From positions 28,060,181 through 28,120,180 of the forward strand of contig NC_135552.1 of NCBI RefSeq assembly GCF_964340395.1: a stretch of 60,000 nucleotides of DNA. Reading direction: 5' to 3'. The stretch's first letter is position 1. The number at the start of each line of letters is the position of its first letter. This DNA is from Glandiceps talaboti (taxonomy: Eukaryota; Hemichordata; Enteropneusta; Spengelidae). The position numbers and the translations under genes were made by a program. Shown in pieces: positions 1-9,950 of this stretch. The notes below the pieces were generated by a model, which had not been told where the DNA came from, made no database searches, and saw nothing but the letters and a program-made list of their open reading frames with translations.

Positions 1-165
1 CCTTCATAACCTCGATTCAGATTGGCTAATGTAAAGGTGTTGTACTCAATGAGAGCCTTCCTAACCTAGATTCAGATTGGCTAATGCAAAGGTGTTGTAC
101 TCAATGAGAGCCTTCCTAACCTAGATTCAGATTGGCTAATGCAAAGGTGTTGTACTCAATGAGAG
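1..165. repeat. 55-bp tandem repeat, 3 copies
   Basis: Three nearly identical units beginning CCTTC at 1, 56 and 111, with only a few substitutions; the array may continue to the left of the window. It lies downstream of the SIAH coding region, possibly past the end of the transcript. From 166 to about 750 I see only AT-rich sequence, presumably SIAH 3' UTR or flank. Confidence 0.9.
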
Positions 166-751
166 CCAATCAGAGGAGACTTCCCATTAGCTTCCGATTG
201 ACTACTATTACAGGTGTTATAATTCAGCTGTTAAAAAACAAAGTAGATTTTTAATATGACATTTGAATCAGCCTGAAATGACAACAATGGTATATACATG
301 AGTCTGGTTTGGAGAATATGTAGTTAGAGATTACATTGTTTGCCATGATAAACTGTAAAATGACGACATTCTTCGGTGACAAGTCACCCATTTGCTTTAA
401 ATCAGGAGAAAGTACTTGTCACTCAAATTGCTAAAGTAACAATGACGTTGCAACTTGAGTAGAAATGGCAGAAAAACCATACCTGAACTTTATAAAGAAT
501 GGTTTTATGAATATAATATATTCATCCAGGTTGAAAGGGATGTGTTGGCAAATTTTACATATATTTTTTATACAAAATATCTATACAGCCATTAACAAAA
601 ACAAAACAATTTGCACATTTATAAGTTCAAAAAAGAAACAAATATCTTCTCACTCAATTATTTTTCCCCCAAGTTTTTGTTCATATTTTTCATCCCAATA
701 GTAGCCCTTTAAATATTTCAGGATACCCACTCAAGCTTAGAAAATACTTAT

Positions 752-796
752 TGCCCCCTCATTTCCTCTCCCCTCCCCTCTCCTCTTCTCTCCTCC
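752..796 (-). other. Purine-rich tract in SIAH 3' UTR, just past the stop
   Basis: The plus strand is almost purely C/T; the transcript sense therefore reads as G/A with runs of four and five G. It lies about 35 bases downstream of the SIAH stop codon. It could form a G-quadruplex or triplex, or bind purine-tract proteins. No canonical AATAAA was found between it and the window edge; the best variant is ATTAAA at 255-250. Confidence 0.5.
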
Positions 797-830
797 AAAT
801 GCTCACCAGTCATATAAATGTACATGTAAT

Positions 831-1008
831 TTACACCATAGAAATAGTCACGTTAATTCCTAAGTTTCCATTTTCTGCAAACAGTTGAGCAATACTTGTG
901 TCAAATACAAGACAGTCACTGTTCATAATGGCAGCTTGGACCCCTTCGTGAATAGAGCGGGGTGTGGCTTCCCATGATAATCTTCGGCGATGACCATTAA
1001 GTTCCAGC
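831..1008 (-). CDS. SIAH1: SIAH coding exon 4 (C-terminus and stop)
   Basis: 178 bases. Encodes [19 protein letters not shown] through [11 protein letters not shown] and ends in TAA at 833-831. The acceptor is TTCTCCAG. The block [13 protein letters not shown] is a family signature. Confidence 0.97.
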
Positions 1009-4000
1009 CTGGAGAAGATGACAAGACATGTGTCATTCTTTGAGATGTACAGATATGGGAGATTACTTTTCAAAGTATCATTTAATATGCTAAACTGAGA
1101 ATTATATCTAGTATAATGTCACCTGTGATTTAGTCTAGTTCCTATATGATGTGTTATGATTACTACTATCATTTCCATTCACGTGTAGGGAAAGTCGTTA
1201 TTCTAGCACAGAAATCTGTGATACCCCCCACCCTATCCCTGCTGGGCGAAGGGTAAACGATGCATGTCAGTAGTAATCCATCACAAATTGACAGGCAGTT
1301 GCAATTGGTTAGTTCCTGTAGACAATTGCTCATTAAGCGAACTCCACCTCTCCAGTCTGAAACTAAAATCACGTGGGGATGTGATAACATCATCATGTTT
1401 ATATGAACGCAGTTGGGGGTAGCACAGATTTCTGTACTAGAATAACGACTTTTCCTATACGTGAGTGGAGATGATAGTAGTATAGGAACTAGACTACCTG
1501 TGATTTGGTATAATATGACTATTTCTGGATTACAAAGTTAATAGATGTAATCAATTTTCTCACAACCCAGTAAATCTAAAAGTGCTCTCCATGGCTTCTA
1601 CAGCATGGACAATAAGGCCTGTGTGTATATACTTTTATTTTTAAAACCCCACTACCTGTATTAATCTGCAAGGGTCTTCTTTCTTTAAAAAGGTTACAAG
1701 TGATTTCTTTCAGATATCTGTTTGTAGTAGGTGCAGTTGCTTTTTGTATATTATAACAAATATACCAGTGATTAGTTACATCAGTGCATATGTATACTAC
1801 TGCTGTTTGCAATGCAGTGCAACATTGAAAACGTTACTGCATATCTGTATGCATATCTGTATGTAAACATGTATGCACATTGACCCCATGATGTACAGCA
1901 AATCATGTGCATGCATTGTAGTATTATTTTCATGAGGTTATCATCATGGGGTTCTGTCAGATCACTTTCTCCCACCATGTATGATATGCTGTAAGCTGAT
2001 GATGTAAAGGACTGATAACAAACAGGGCTTGGAACTTATAATGTTCATATCATTCTAACTTACCTGTATGCAAAGTTTTCTGCTTGTTTTCTTGACCCTA
2101 TCAACTGTACTATTGCAAAGAACTGTTGATGGCCGTCATACTTTTCCTGCTTTTCAAGGACCAACATAAAATTGTGGCCAAAACACGACTGCATCATAAC
2201 CCAGTCTACAGCCCCTGGTAAGTTTATATCTGTTGCAAGAAATACTATATCTTCACCTGAAACAGAGAATACAAAGTTTAGAAATGGATCTTATGAATCT
2301 AGTCATTCCTTTGAAGTTGCATAAATTGCATGAAATGTGTAAGAAGTTTTGGAAGTATTTTCCTTCCCAAGAGCATTTTTGAAATTAGCAATATCACATT
2401 TATTTTTTGATTTTTACCATAATGAAAGTTTAGTTGTCAGGCAATTGGACTTTTTTCCAGGGTTAGTTTGAAATTCCAGGATTTTCATGGACTTCCTGGA
2501 GTGTAGAACCCAAATGGCATGAACTCTATTTATTGAAGAGTGAACCTTCACAATCACTTATTTTCATTGTCATGTATAACTTAACTTCTACATAGAAAAA
2601 GATAAAGTGAGTACAGAGTGTTTACAGGCATGTACATAGATAAATATACTACATAGGATTGATGAAATATAGGGTTGGTCAGGTCATGAGAGACATTAAA
2701 CTAAAAAGGGCCGCTCTAATTCTTAACTCTTTGGGAAGTAAATAATGCTTGCTGCCATACATAAAATCTGTTGTAGAACATTTTTTTTGCATTAGTTTTG
2801 AACTCAGAGTGTGAATAATTTACCTGGTATAATAGATTTCAGCTAAATCACTCATATGATAAGTCTATGTCATTGAGCCATAGACAATAACAGCTGAAGA
2901 AAGACAAGTGATTTAGTTGAATATACTAGGTAAATTATTTATGCTCACAGTTTGGAACTACTACAAAATTTGACATCAGAGCAAGGAAAGAACGTTTTTG
3001 GTTGTTGTATAACAAGTACATCCTATCAGATACCCATTCATATGGCAAGTAAATCAAGTGTAGTTCACATATGCCCAAGGACAGATAATAATAAACAAGT
3101 CTTCATTAAAGACAAATCTCCCCAACTATTAAACATATACTTTTCGGTCAAATATAGCCGTGTTTCAGACAAAACTTACATGAACGCCCTATGTATAAAA
3201 TCTTAAAGACATCCATCTCATTCAAACACTACAAAGCATGTACCAAGGATAGATTTTGACTTTGGCCTACAAAGGTCAAGGTCAAAGTTCAGGTCAAATC
3301 TAATAATACCAGAAGAAACATCATATCTGATATTATAGTAAGGGCACATCATTGTACATTTATACATTGTCATTTTTTCTTTCCTGACACTAACGTTGCA
3401 GATGGACAACTTGAAATATGTAGGTGATAAAAGCATATAAGCGTCACTGTACCTTGTAATGTAGTAATACTTTTATGTGCATGCATTAAATGGGGCATAA
3501 CTGCATCTAACGATCCCTGCCATTTGCATGACGTTCCAGGACAAGGGCAGGAGTATGGACGATATTCGCAGGCTTCTTCATGGTCAGCCTTTTCTGTGTG
3601 GGGTAGTGTAACTGGACATCCTGATGATTGGTATTTACAAGGAAACATGACTGTCTGTGCAACCTTCTCCATTGCAAGGTTTCTTATGCTGCCTGTAATT
3701 CAGGGGAAAAAAGGTCAAGTGAACTAAAACATCTCAGAGGGAAGTCTTTAGATAAACTGTTATGATAGAACTGAGAGTTCAAATCGATGATCTACCAATA
3801 AAACACCTACTCATTTTAGGCTGCATTCTCTTTTACAGAGATAGTAGCAGAGCATTGATTGATATGCTTTTAAAATGTGGGTTTACAGTGATGGACACAA
3901 CAAGAGTATTTGTGAACATGACACAAACATAAAACTGATCTCTGTCTCATACTTCGTATAAAACCTATATCATCATGCCTGAAGCAAAACTTACTCAAGT

Positions 4001-6994
4001 CAAAACAAACAGTGAATATTTCATCTCAATATCTGAAAAGTAAAATGATGACAATTACTCGGGATGACTATGAATGTTAATTTCTAGGTTTTAAAATGTC
4101 AATGTGTGTTTTATTCATATGTCTATTGTGGTAAGCTTTCAAGATAGTTGAAAGTATCATATTTATATAGTGACTACATCCTCGTATCATTTAAACTATT
4201 ATCTCATTTGTTTGTGCATCACTTCTTCTTTTCACAGATGACTGAGACCTAGTTCATATACTTGACATCCTGCTAGGTTGGAACATGGGTAAATGTGCTT
4301 GTATTGTACAGATGACTGAGACCCACATGTAGTTCATATACTTGACATCTTGCTAGGTTGGAACATGGGTAAATGTGGTTGTATTGTACAGATGACTGAG
4401 ACCTAGTTCATATACTTGACATCTTGCTAGGTTGGAACATGGGTAAATGTGGTTGTATTGTACAGATGACTGAGACCTAGTTCATATACTTGACATCTTG
4501 CTAGGTTGGAACATGGGTAAATGTGGTTGTATTGTACAGATGACTGAGACCTAGTTCATATACTTGACATCTTGCTAGGTTGGAACATGGGTAAATGTGC
4601 TTGTATTGTACAGATGACTGAGACCTAGTTCATATACTTGACATCCTGCTAGGTTGGAACATGGGTATTAAAATGTGCTGTATTGTACATACACAAGTTC
4701 TATTTCATGTCTTTTGAACATAAAATTTGAACATCAGGACACTTATCTTGAATATTAATGTAGCCTCTATGTAAAAAACTGTATTTGCATTATAAACAGC
4801 AATACAGTGAAAATGAGATCCTATACACAGAAATGTGGAAGGTTAAATGTAACTTACATACATCTTTTATTTAAAGATATGGTTTCAACTACAATTTTTT
4901 ATGGGTGTACTTAAATTACCAGGCTGAACATTTAGGGTCAACAAATAAATTGGAAACAGTTCAGATATCAGGCAGATATGTAAAAGTCATTCATTTTCAT
5001 GGTTTACTCAATCTCAGCAAGGATTTATTTCAGAGATTCATGGTTTATGGTTAGAAAGGGTCACGGACTACATAGCGACATATTGGCTGTACATCATTAT
5101 ACCAGTATTTATCATTACTCATTCATAAATCTGTATATGACAGTGTGACAGTAGATGAGTCATAGAAAATGATCTTGCTAGTTGAAATAACAATATGAAT
5201 TACAATTTAGGTCTTTTATCTTCCTATATATCTTACCTAGTAAATAATTCCAAGAAATAAAAGAATTTATTTTCAACTTCAAAATAAAACAATTCACAAT
5301 TTCAATGAAAAGTAAAATAAATATACTGACAATGATTTGGATTAATTATTGTCATTCCCATACCAAGTGTAGGAAGGAAAATCTATTTAAAAATCCAAGT
5401 CAATGTCTGTACTTACTTAGTAATTGATAATCACTGTGTATGAGAGGTTGTTTTTTTCTGTAAGCTAACAATGCATTATTGATCAACCCTAGGATATACT
5501 TAGTTTGAGTCAGATTCTGATGACCTCAGTCCTGTATTATATATTTTTCCATGGGGTCATTTTTTCATATGTACTCAACCTGAAACAGAATCTATTTTAA
5601 AATCAACTCTAAACTCTATATCCACAAAGGTTACACAAAAATACCTTTATGTTGTAGAATTTATCTAAACAAGCACTCTGATTTCTTTTTTTCTTTTTAA
5701 GGAAGGACTAGATAATAGAAAACTATGAAGAATACTGACAAAACATCCAAGGCTACTTTGATATTTCATGAAGGTTTTTAAAATTTTGATTTCAGAATAC
5801 AATTAATTCTTACATAACATCAGTGAATATACCATATGGAAAATATGAAAAAGAAAAAAAAATGAGTAAAACAAAGAAATAATACAATGCCATGTTTAGG
5901 CTCATTAGTATGTATGCATTTCCGATAATGATATCCTTTTCAAAATACAACTGTATATCGGTACATCATCCTATAAATGACACTTTGAGTTCAGTGACCT
6001 GCCATGTGACAATCAGTCAGCTTGTTAGATGTAAGTAGTAGAGCTTATGTCAATGTGTACTTATACATATACCTATACAATACTGGAAATGCAAGGGGAT
6101 GAGTATGTATTATGTTGTTACCTGACTGTACCCTGGATTTACCAGTGAAAGGTGTTTATTTTGTTGATTATTATTTCTTCAATTATTATGACTGACATTT
6201 ACATGGGTCAAAGTATTGTTATCATTCACTGATGGAAATGTATAATTGATATGTATAAAAATGTGATGTGCAGTTAAGTAATCTCAGAGGCAATATCCTC
6301 TCATTCAATATTGGAATCAGAAACTCACAACATAATGCTATTTCTGCAGGATATAGCAACATTTTCCATCACTGCGGGGTTATCTTGCAAAAGTTTCATT
6401 ATAGGCTTGATATAAGCAGTAATCTTGGGTCAAAAGACCACTCCTTTTTAATTTTTAGACTCGTATACAATTTGTTGTGCTCCACATGGATCATATCATT
6501 TTTTTAAATACTAGCAAAGACTTGGTAGACACTTCATGCCGTGTCCATTGATTCAATTTGCTCTAGTGTGCACCAGAGAGGGCAGGCACTGACAGTAATT
6601 CAACTTAGACCATGCCACAAGCTTCATTCTGTGGCATGACCAACTTGAAACTAGTGGTTTAGATAGGCTACTATTATAAGAAGTAAACTTCAAACCCTTA
6701 AATGTCAAGAAGGTTTAGGTCAATCTAACTGGGGTCAGCCTAACGACCCACTCATATTCTTTTTCAAATCTTAACCTTAAAGAAAGGTCACGATGAATCA
6801 TTTTGATTGATTGATTGATTGATTGACTGATTGATTGATTGATGGATTGGTTGTTGACTGACTGACTAGTGGGTGGATGGATAGATGGATGGATGGATGG
6901 ATGGATGGATGGTTGGATGGATGGACTGACTGACTGACTGACTGACTGACTGACTGACTGACTGACTGACTGACTGACTGACTGACTGACTGAC

Positions 6995-7043
<49 letters not shown>

Positions 7044-7306
7044 AAAGAATACTAACTAAGACTTGTGGTGGAAGTATTGAGCTACTTACCTAGTGGACCT
7101 CTACATGTTGGACAGCATGAAAGTTTGGGTCTACAATTTGAACAGACTAAATGTCCAGCCTGACATTGTAAAATTGGTGGAAGGACATAATCAAAGCAGA
7201 CAGGACACTCAAATAAACTAGCTAGGTCTTGATTTGAAGCTGGGGTGGCTGCACCGGTTGGTGTTGGTCCCCTGGCAGATTTCCCATTCGTTGGTTGCCG
7301 ACTCAT
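831..7306 (-). CDS. SIAH1: SIAH E3 ubiquitin-protein ligase (seven in absentia homolog), spliced, 4 coding exons
   Basis: RING-type E3 ligase of the SINA/SIAH family. Family members act as cytosolic and nuclear dimers, recruit E2 enzymes through the RING and bind degron-bearing substrates through a TRAF-like C-terminal domain for proteasomal degradation. The coding sequence joins 7306-7090, 3692-3453, 2256-2064 and 1008-831 on the minus strand, giving 275 residues; human SIAH1 has about 282. The N-terminus (residues 1-29) is short and low in complexity. The C3HC4 RING uses C34, C37, C48, H52, C55, C58, C65 and C68. The SIAH zinc fingers use C91, C98, H110, C114 and C121, C128, H140, H145. The substrate-binding domain runs from about 153 to 275 and ends NVTISMV, close to the vertebrate NVTISMC. 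I chose the MSRQ start because it matches vertebrate SIAH1 and has A at -3; an in-frame ATG three codons upstream (7315) is weaker. All junctions are GT-AG and every intron is phase 1 or 2. Orthology to SIAH1 versus SIAH2 is not resolvable, because invertebrates usually carry one ancestral gene. Confidence 0.97.
1131..1496. mobile_element. MITE with ~90-bp terminal inverted repeats and 9-bp TSD (Mutator-like)
   Basis: The two ends are inverted copies over about 90 bp with scattered mismatches, starting TAGTCTAGTTCCTATA at each terminus and including the shared block GTCGTTATTCTAG. The element is flanked by CCTGTGATT at 1122-1130 and again at 1497-1505. Long inverted repeats plus a 9-bp duplication (readable as 11 bp if the ends are trimmed) fit Mutator-like non-autonomous elements. 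It has no coding capacity and sits inside the last SIAH intron. Confidence 0.85.
1755..1978. repeat. Dispersed repeat, copy 1
   Basis: Shares diverged but collinear sequence with 15085-15455: ATACCAGTGATTAGTTACAT near the start, GCAGTG in the centre, and a GTTCTGTCA block near the end. The type of element is unknown. It lies in the last SIAH intron. Confidence 0.5.
2064..2256 (-). CDS. SIAH1: SIAH coding exon 3 (substrate-binding domain, first part)
   Basis: 193 bases. Encodes [19 protein letters not shown] through KQAENFAYR, almost identical to vertebrate SIAH. The acceptor is TTTCAG and the donor is GTAAGT. The 3' junction is phase 2 and splits an Arg codon. Confidence 0.97.
2787..2964. 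mobile_element. Foldback element (about 55-bp inverted ends)
   Basis: The left end (GAACTCAGAGTGTGAATAAT, then TTTACC and TAAATCACT) is repeated inverted at the right end (TGATTTAG, GGTAAATTATT, then GTTTGGAACTACTA). One more copy of the left end lies at 28757-28811, showing a dispersed family. SIAH intron 2. Confidence 0.75.
3453..3692 (-). CDS. SIAH1: SIAH coding exon 2 (SIAH-type zinc fingers)
   Basis: 240 bases. Encodes [10 protein letters not shown] through SITTLQ, the two SIAH zinc fingers. The acceptor AATTACAG precedes 3692 and the donor GTACAG follows 3453. Both junctions are phase 1, splitting Gly codons (G73 and G153). Confidence 0.97.
4235..4688. repeat. 74-bp tandem repeat, 6 copies
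   Basis: Units start CAGATGACTGAGACC at 4235, 4309, 4389, 4463, 4537 and 4611. Five spacings are 74 bp; the second unit is 80 bp because of a 6-bp insertion. Copies are almost identical, so expansion is recent. It lies in the SIAH intron between the RING and zinc-finger exons. Confidence 0.95.
4689..6779. other. SIAH intron sequence, no feature recognised
   Basis: AT-rich intronic DNA. The only structure I see is a hairpin at 6611-6638 (CATGCCACA pairing with TGTGGCATG around a 10-base loop), which lies inside this stretch. No coding exon. Confidence 0.6.
6803..7043. repeat. Compound GATT/GGAT/GACT tetranucleotide microsatellite
   Basis: Successive blocks of GATT, GGAT and GACT repeats ending in a second GATT block, all related by single-base changes, consistent with slippage plus spread of point mutations. 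It ends about 46 bp from the donor of the RING exon of SIAH. Confidence 0.95.
7090..7306 (-). CDS. SIAH1: SIAH coding exon 1 (RING domain)
   Basis: Encodes residues 1-72 and the first base of G73, including the entire C3HC4 RING. The donor GTAAGT lies at 7089-7084. The exon extends 5' as untranslated sequence to an acceptor (TTTGTAG) at 7332, so an upstream non-coding exon must exist. Confidence 0.97.
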
Positions 7307-7331
7307 GTTCTGCATTTGTGGTCTGTGCTAC
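7307..7331 (-). other. SIAH1: SIAH 5' UTR part of the first coding exon
   Basis: Between the acceptor at 7333-7332 and the MSRQ start. It contains the in-frame upstream ATG (7315-7313, C at -3) that would add MQN to the protein. Confidence 0.8.
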
Positions 7332-7523
7332 CTACAAAGATAATGAAAATAAATCAAGAACTTTAATATGTGGGACAGAATTCAAAATCACCATGAAACT
7401 AGCTTGAAAAGTTACTTATTTTGGCACAAAAGATTAACAATTATGGTCAGATTTACATTTGTGCAATACAAATGTTGCAAGTCCATAACAGGTTAGACTG
7501 GTACACTGTACCACTATACATGC

Positions 7524-7652
7524 ACACAGACACACAGACACATACACACACAGACACACACACACACACACAGACAGACAGACACACACACACACACATA
7601 CATGCACACAGACACATAGACACATAGACACACAGACACACACACACACACA
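7524..7652. repeat. CA-rich microsatellite (ACAC/ACAG)
   Basis: Interrupted CA array with CAGA interspersions. It produces spurious Cys/Val- and Thr/His-rich reading frames on both strands. Confidence 0.95.
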
Positions 7653-7830
7653 AACTAGAGAAGTTAAATTATACAGTCCCTAATACTTAGGTAAAATCAC
7701 TAACATTTGAAATAACAATTCTCTAACGAGGTGGAGGTAACATATGGTAATTATGAGCATAATGCTCTACAATTACTTGTAAAAGGAATGCTACCCTGTG
7801 GAAAGTTCTACTATATGGTATTGCAGGCAC

Positions 7831-8172
7831 ACAAAGGTAATAATGTTAATAATAAGTGTTAATTTTTATATAGCACATTCGCACACTTTGCTCAAATCTA
7901 TAGGACCACAACAGCCCTTTGTACTTCAAATCATTGGGGAACATACAGTCCGTTGCTGCCTCAGTAAGCGCATAGAATTAAAGCATTCACATTGAAACCT
8001 CTATCCTACCAGGTCCCCAATTATACAGCTGAGTTGACTGGAACACAAGCGTGGTTCAAATATTGCCCAAGGACTTGAACCATTCAGAAGCAAATGGCAG
8101 GGGTAAGGCTTGAATCTACAACCAGCAGATTTCAAACAAGCAACTCTTTTCATTTGACCATCATGACTCCAC
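7831..8172 (-). mobile_element. tRNA-derived SINE, family B (minus copy)
   Basis: Read on the minus strand, the head is tRNA-like (GTCATGATGGTC, then a decayed B box GTAGATTCAAGCC). A body follows, with CAGCTGTATAATTGGGGACC and CCTGGTAGGATAG, then a short AT-rich tail. The body matches the plus-strand copy at 21396-21710. It lies in the first SIAH intron. Confidence 0.8.
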
Positions 8173-8665
8173 TAAATGAAATAATTCATAGCTGTTTGTA
8201 TATTTCACTTTGGGATATGATATCAAAGCTGTTTGAAACACTGAAGTGTTTCCTTCCTTGAATACATGAGTCCTACAATACTTCAATTAAGCATGGTAGA
8301 CCTGCAGATTATCATAACAACAGATCATTATGAAGACTTTATCATGAAATATGTTGCTACTTGCCACTATTAACAATATCAGGTAAATTTTCATATGGAG
8401 ATTGCACACACTGTCACCACTATTAGTAATTTTATTGTATTTATGAATGTGTGTGGTCAGAGCTTTGAAAACATGGTAACAGCCTGTTAAGTCATTGCAG
8501 AAGTACACTACTTTGTTGAGTGACATGTGTTGCCAACATAATACCAAACCCCAAAAGGATTCCTCAACAGATTTACAAAAATAAACATCGCCTGTTTTCT
8601 ATTATTATGTGTGCAATTTTGACCAATCTAGTATTTTTATCACTGCTTTAAGTTCAATGTTGTTT

Positions 8666-8708
8666 GCTCTAATCATAGACCCTACACGTGTAGGGTCTAT
8701 GCTCTAAT
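8666..8708. mobile_element. Perfect palindrome with 8-bp flanking direct repeats
   Basis: GCTCTAAT at 8666-8673 and again at 8701-8708 flank a 27-bp core. Each arm reads CATAGACCCTACAC, and together with the following G the palindrome is a perfect 28 bp. An 8-bp duplication is the size produced by hAT-type transposases. Either a minimal element made only of termini or an excision remnant. Confidence 0.6.
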
Positions 8709-9189
8709 AAACATTTTGAATATATATTAATTACTATAATATAATGTGGTTTTTTTCTTTTTCACAGATTTTTTCTGATGAATAATATTTAAGAGATCTA
8801 AGCATAATCATTTGAAAATTACACCATAACACATACTGTATACACCTGAAGCTTTGGCAGAGCAAAGTAGATTATCATGGTCATTGCCTCAGGAGCTACT
8901 TCACTTTCCAGATGTAGCTCACAACTTATCGATCTATAACAGGTGCTGAAGGTGCCTTGAGTACAAATATAAGAACTGTGAGTGGTGAGTGATTTTACCA
9001 ATGATATTTCAAGACCTTGGGATGACTTCTTGGTCTCAAGTTCAGTCTTGGAGACAGGAGTTTAATTTGTTACATGTGTGATAAAGCAGCTTATAACTAG
9101 GCTTAGCAATGCATCATATTAGCAATAGTCCAGTTAACACACAATACTGAACATAGTTATGAACATAGTATCTAGATTCTTCATGAGGT

Positions 9190-9237
9190 GGTAGTCTATT
9201 AGACCAATGGAATTTGAACAAACTAGCTGAAACAGTG
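9190..9237. repeat. Direct repeat flanking the 33-bp minisatellite (left copy)
   Basis: TAGTCTATTAGACCA...GCTGAAACAG resembles 9902-9950, on the other side of the minisatellite, in the same orientation. It may mark the ends of a larger duplicated unit. Confidence 0.5.
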
Positions 9238-9554
9238 CTATTTGCTAAATCTGCCTATCTTGAAGTGCATGCATAAAATTCACATCCTGTAATGTTGTGT
9301 TACTTTACTAGTTTGGTAAATAGGGCATATTTTATTACCACATATCACAAGGACTGTTTACAAAATGTACTAAACTTCTGTTGTCCCACATGGTTGTTGG
9401 TTTGTATTTAGTAGTAATACACCTATTTTGCCTCTGCTGCCTTGTGTTGACAATGCAGTTCAATCACAGTTGTCTAAATTCAGACATAGTATCAAGTGGT
9501 AAATACTGATACTATTACTACTAAACTAGTAGAACACACGACTCAAAATCAGAC

Positions 9555-9884
9555 GTAGTCCAGGGTACATAGAGTGCTAAAATTGCAGTAGTCCAGGGCA
9601 CATAGAGTGCTAAAATTGCAGTAGTCCAGGGCACATAGAGTGCTAAAATTGCAGTAGTCCAGGGCATATAGACTGCTAAAATTGCAGTAGTCCAGGGCAC
9701 ATAGACTGCTAAAATTGCAGTAGTCCAGGGCATATAGACTGCTAAAATTGCAGTAGTCCAGGGCACATAGAGTGCTAAAATTGCAGTAGTCCAGGGCATA
9801 TAGACTGCTAAAATTGCAGTAGTCCAGGGCACATAGACTGCTAAAATTGCAGTAGTCCAGGGCACATAGACTACTAAACATCAT
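9555..9884. repeat. 33-bp minisatellite, 10 copies
   Basis: Units begin GTAGTCCAGGG at exact 33-base intervals from 9555 to 9852. They vary mainly at two positions (CAC/TAT and GAG/GAC), in a mosaic order. Because 33 is a multiple of three the array stays open in several frames, including an 11-residue repeat on the minus strand. It lies inside the first SIAH intron and is not judged coding. Confidence 0.95.
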
Positions 9885-9950
9885 ATTTTGACTTCCAAAT
9901 ATAGTCTGTTAGACCATCAGAAATGAATAGAACATTGGAGCTGAAACAGA

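Noticed and set aside
4235-4688. CRISPR array
   Set aside because: Head-to-tail repeats without unique spacers, in eukaryotic DNA.
7421-7653. Cys/Val- and Thr/His-rich frames
   Set aside because: Translation of CA repeats.
9521-9884. Two overlapping minus-strand frames of over 110 codons with 11-residue repeats
   Set aside because: They are produced by the 33-bp minisatellite, whose unit is a multiple of three, and lie inside the first SIAH intron.
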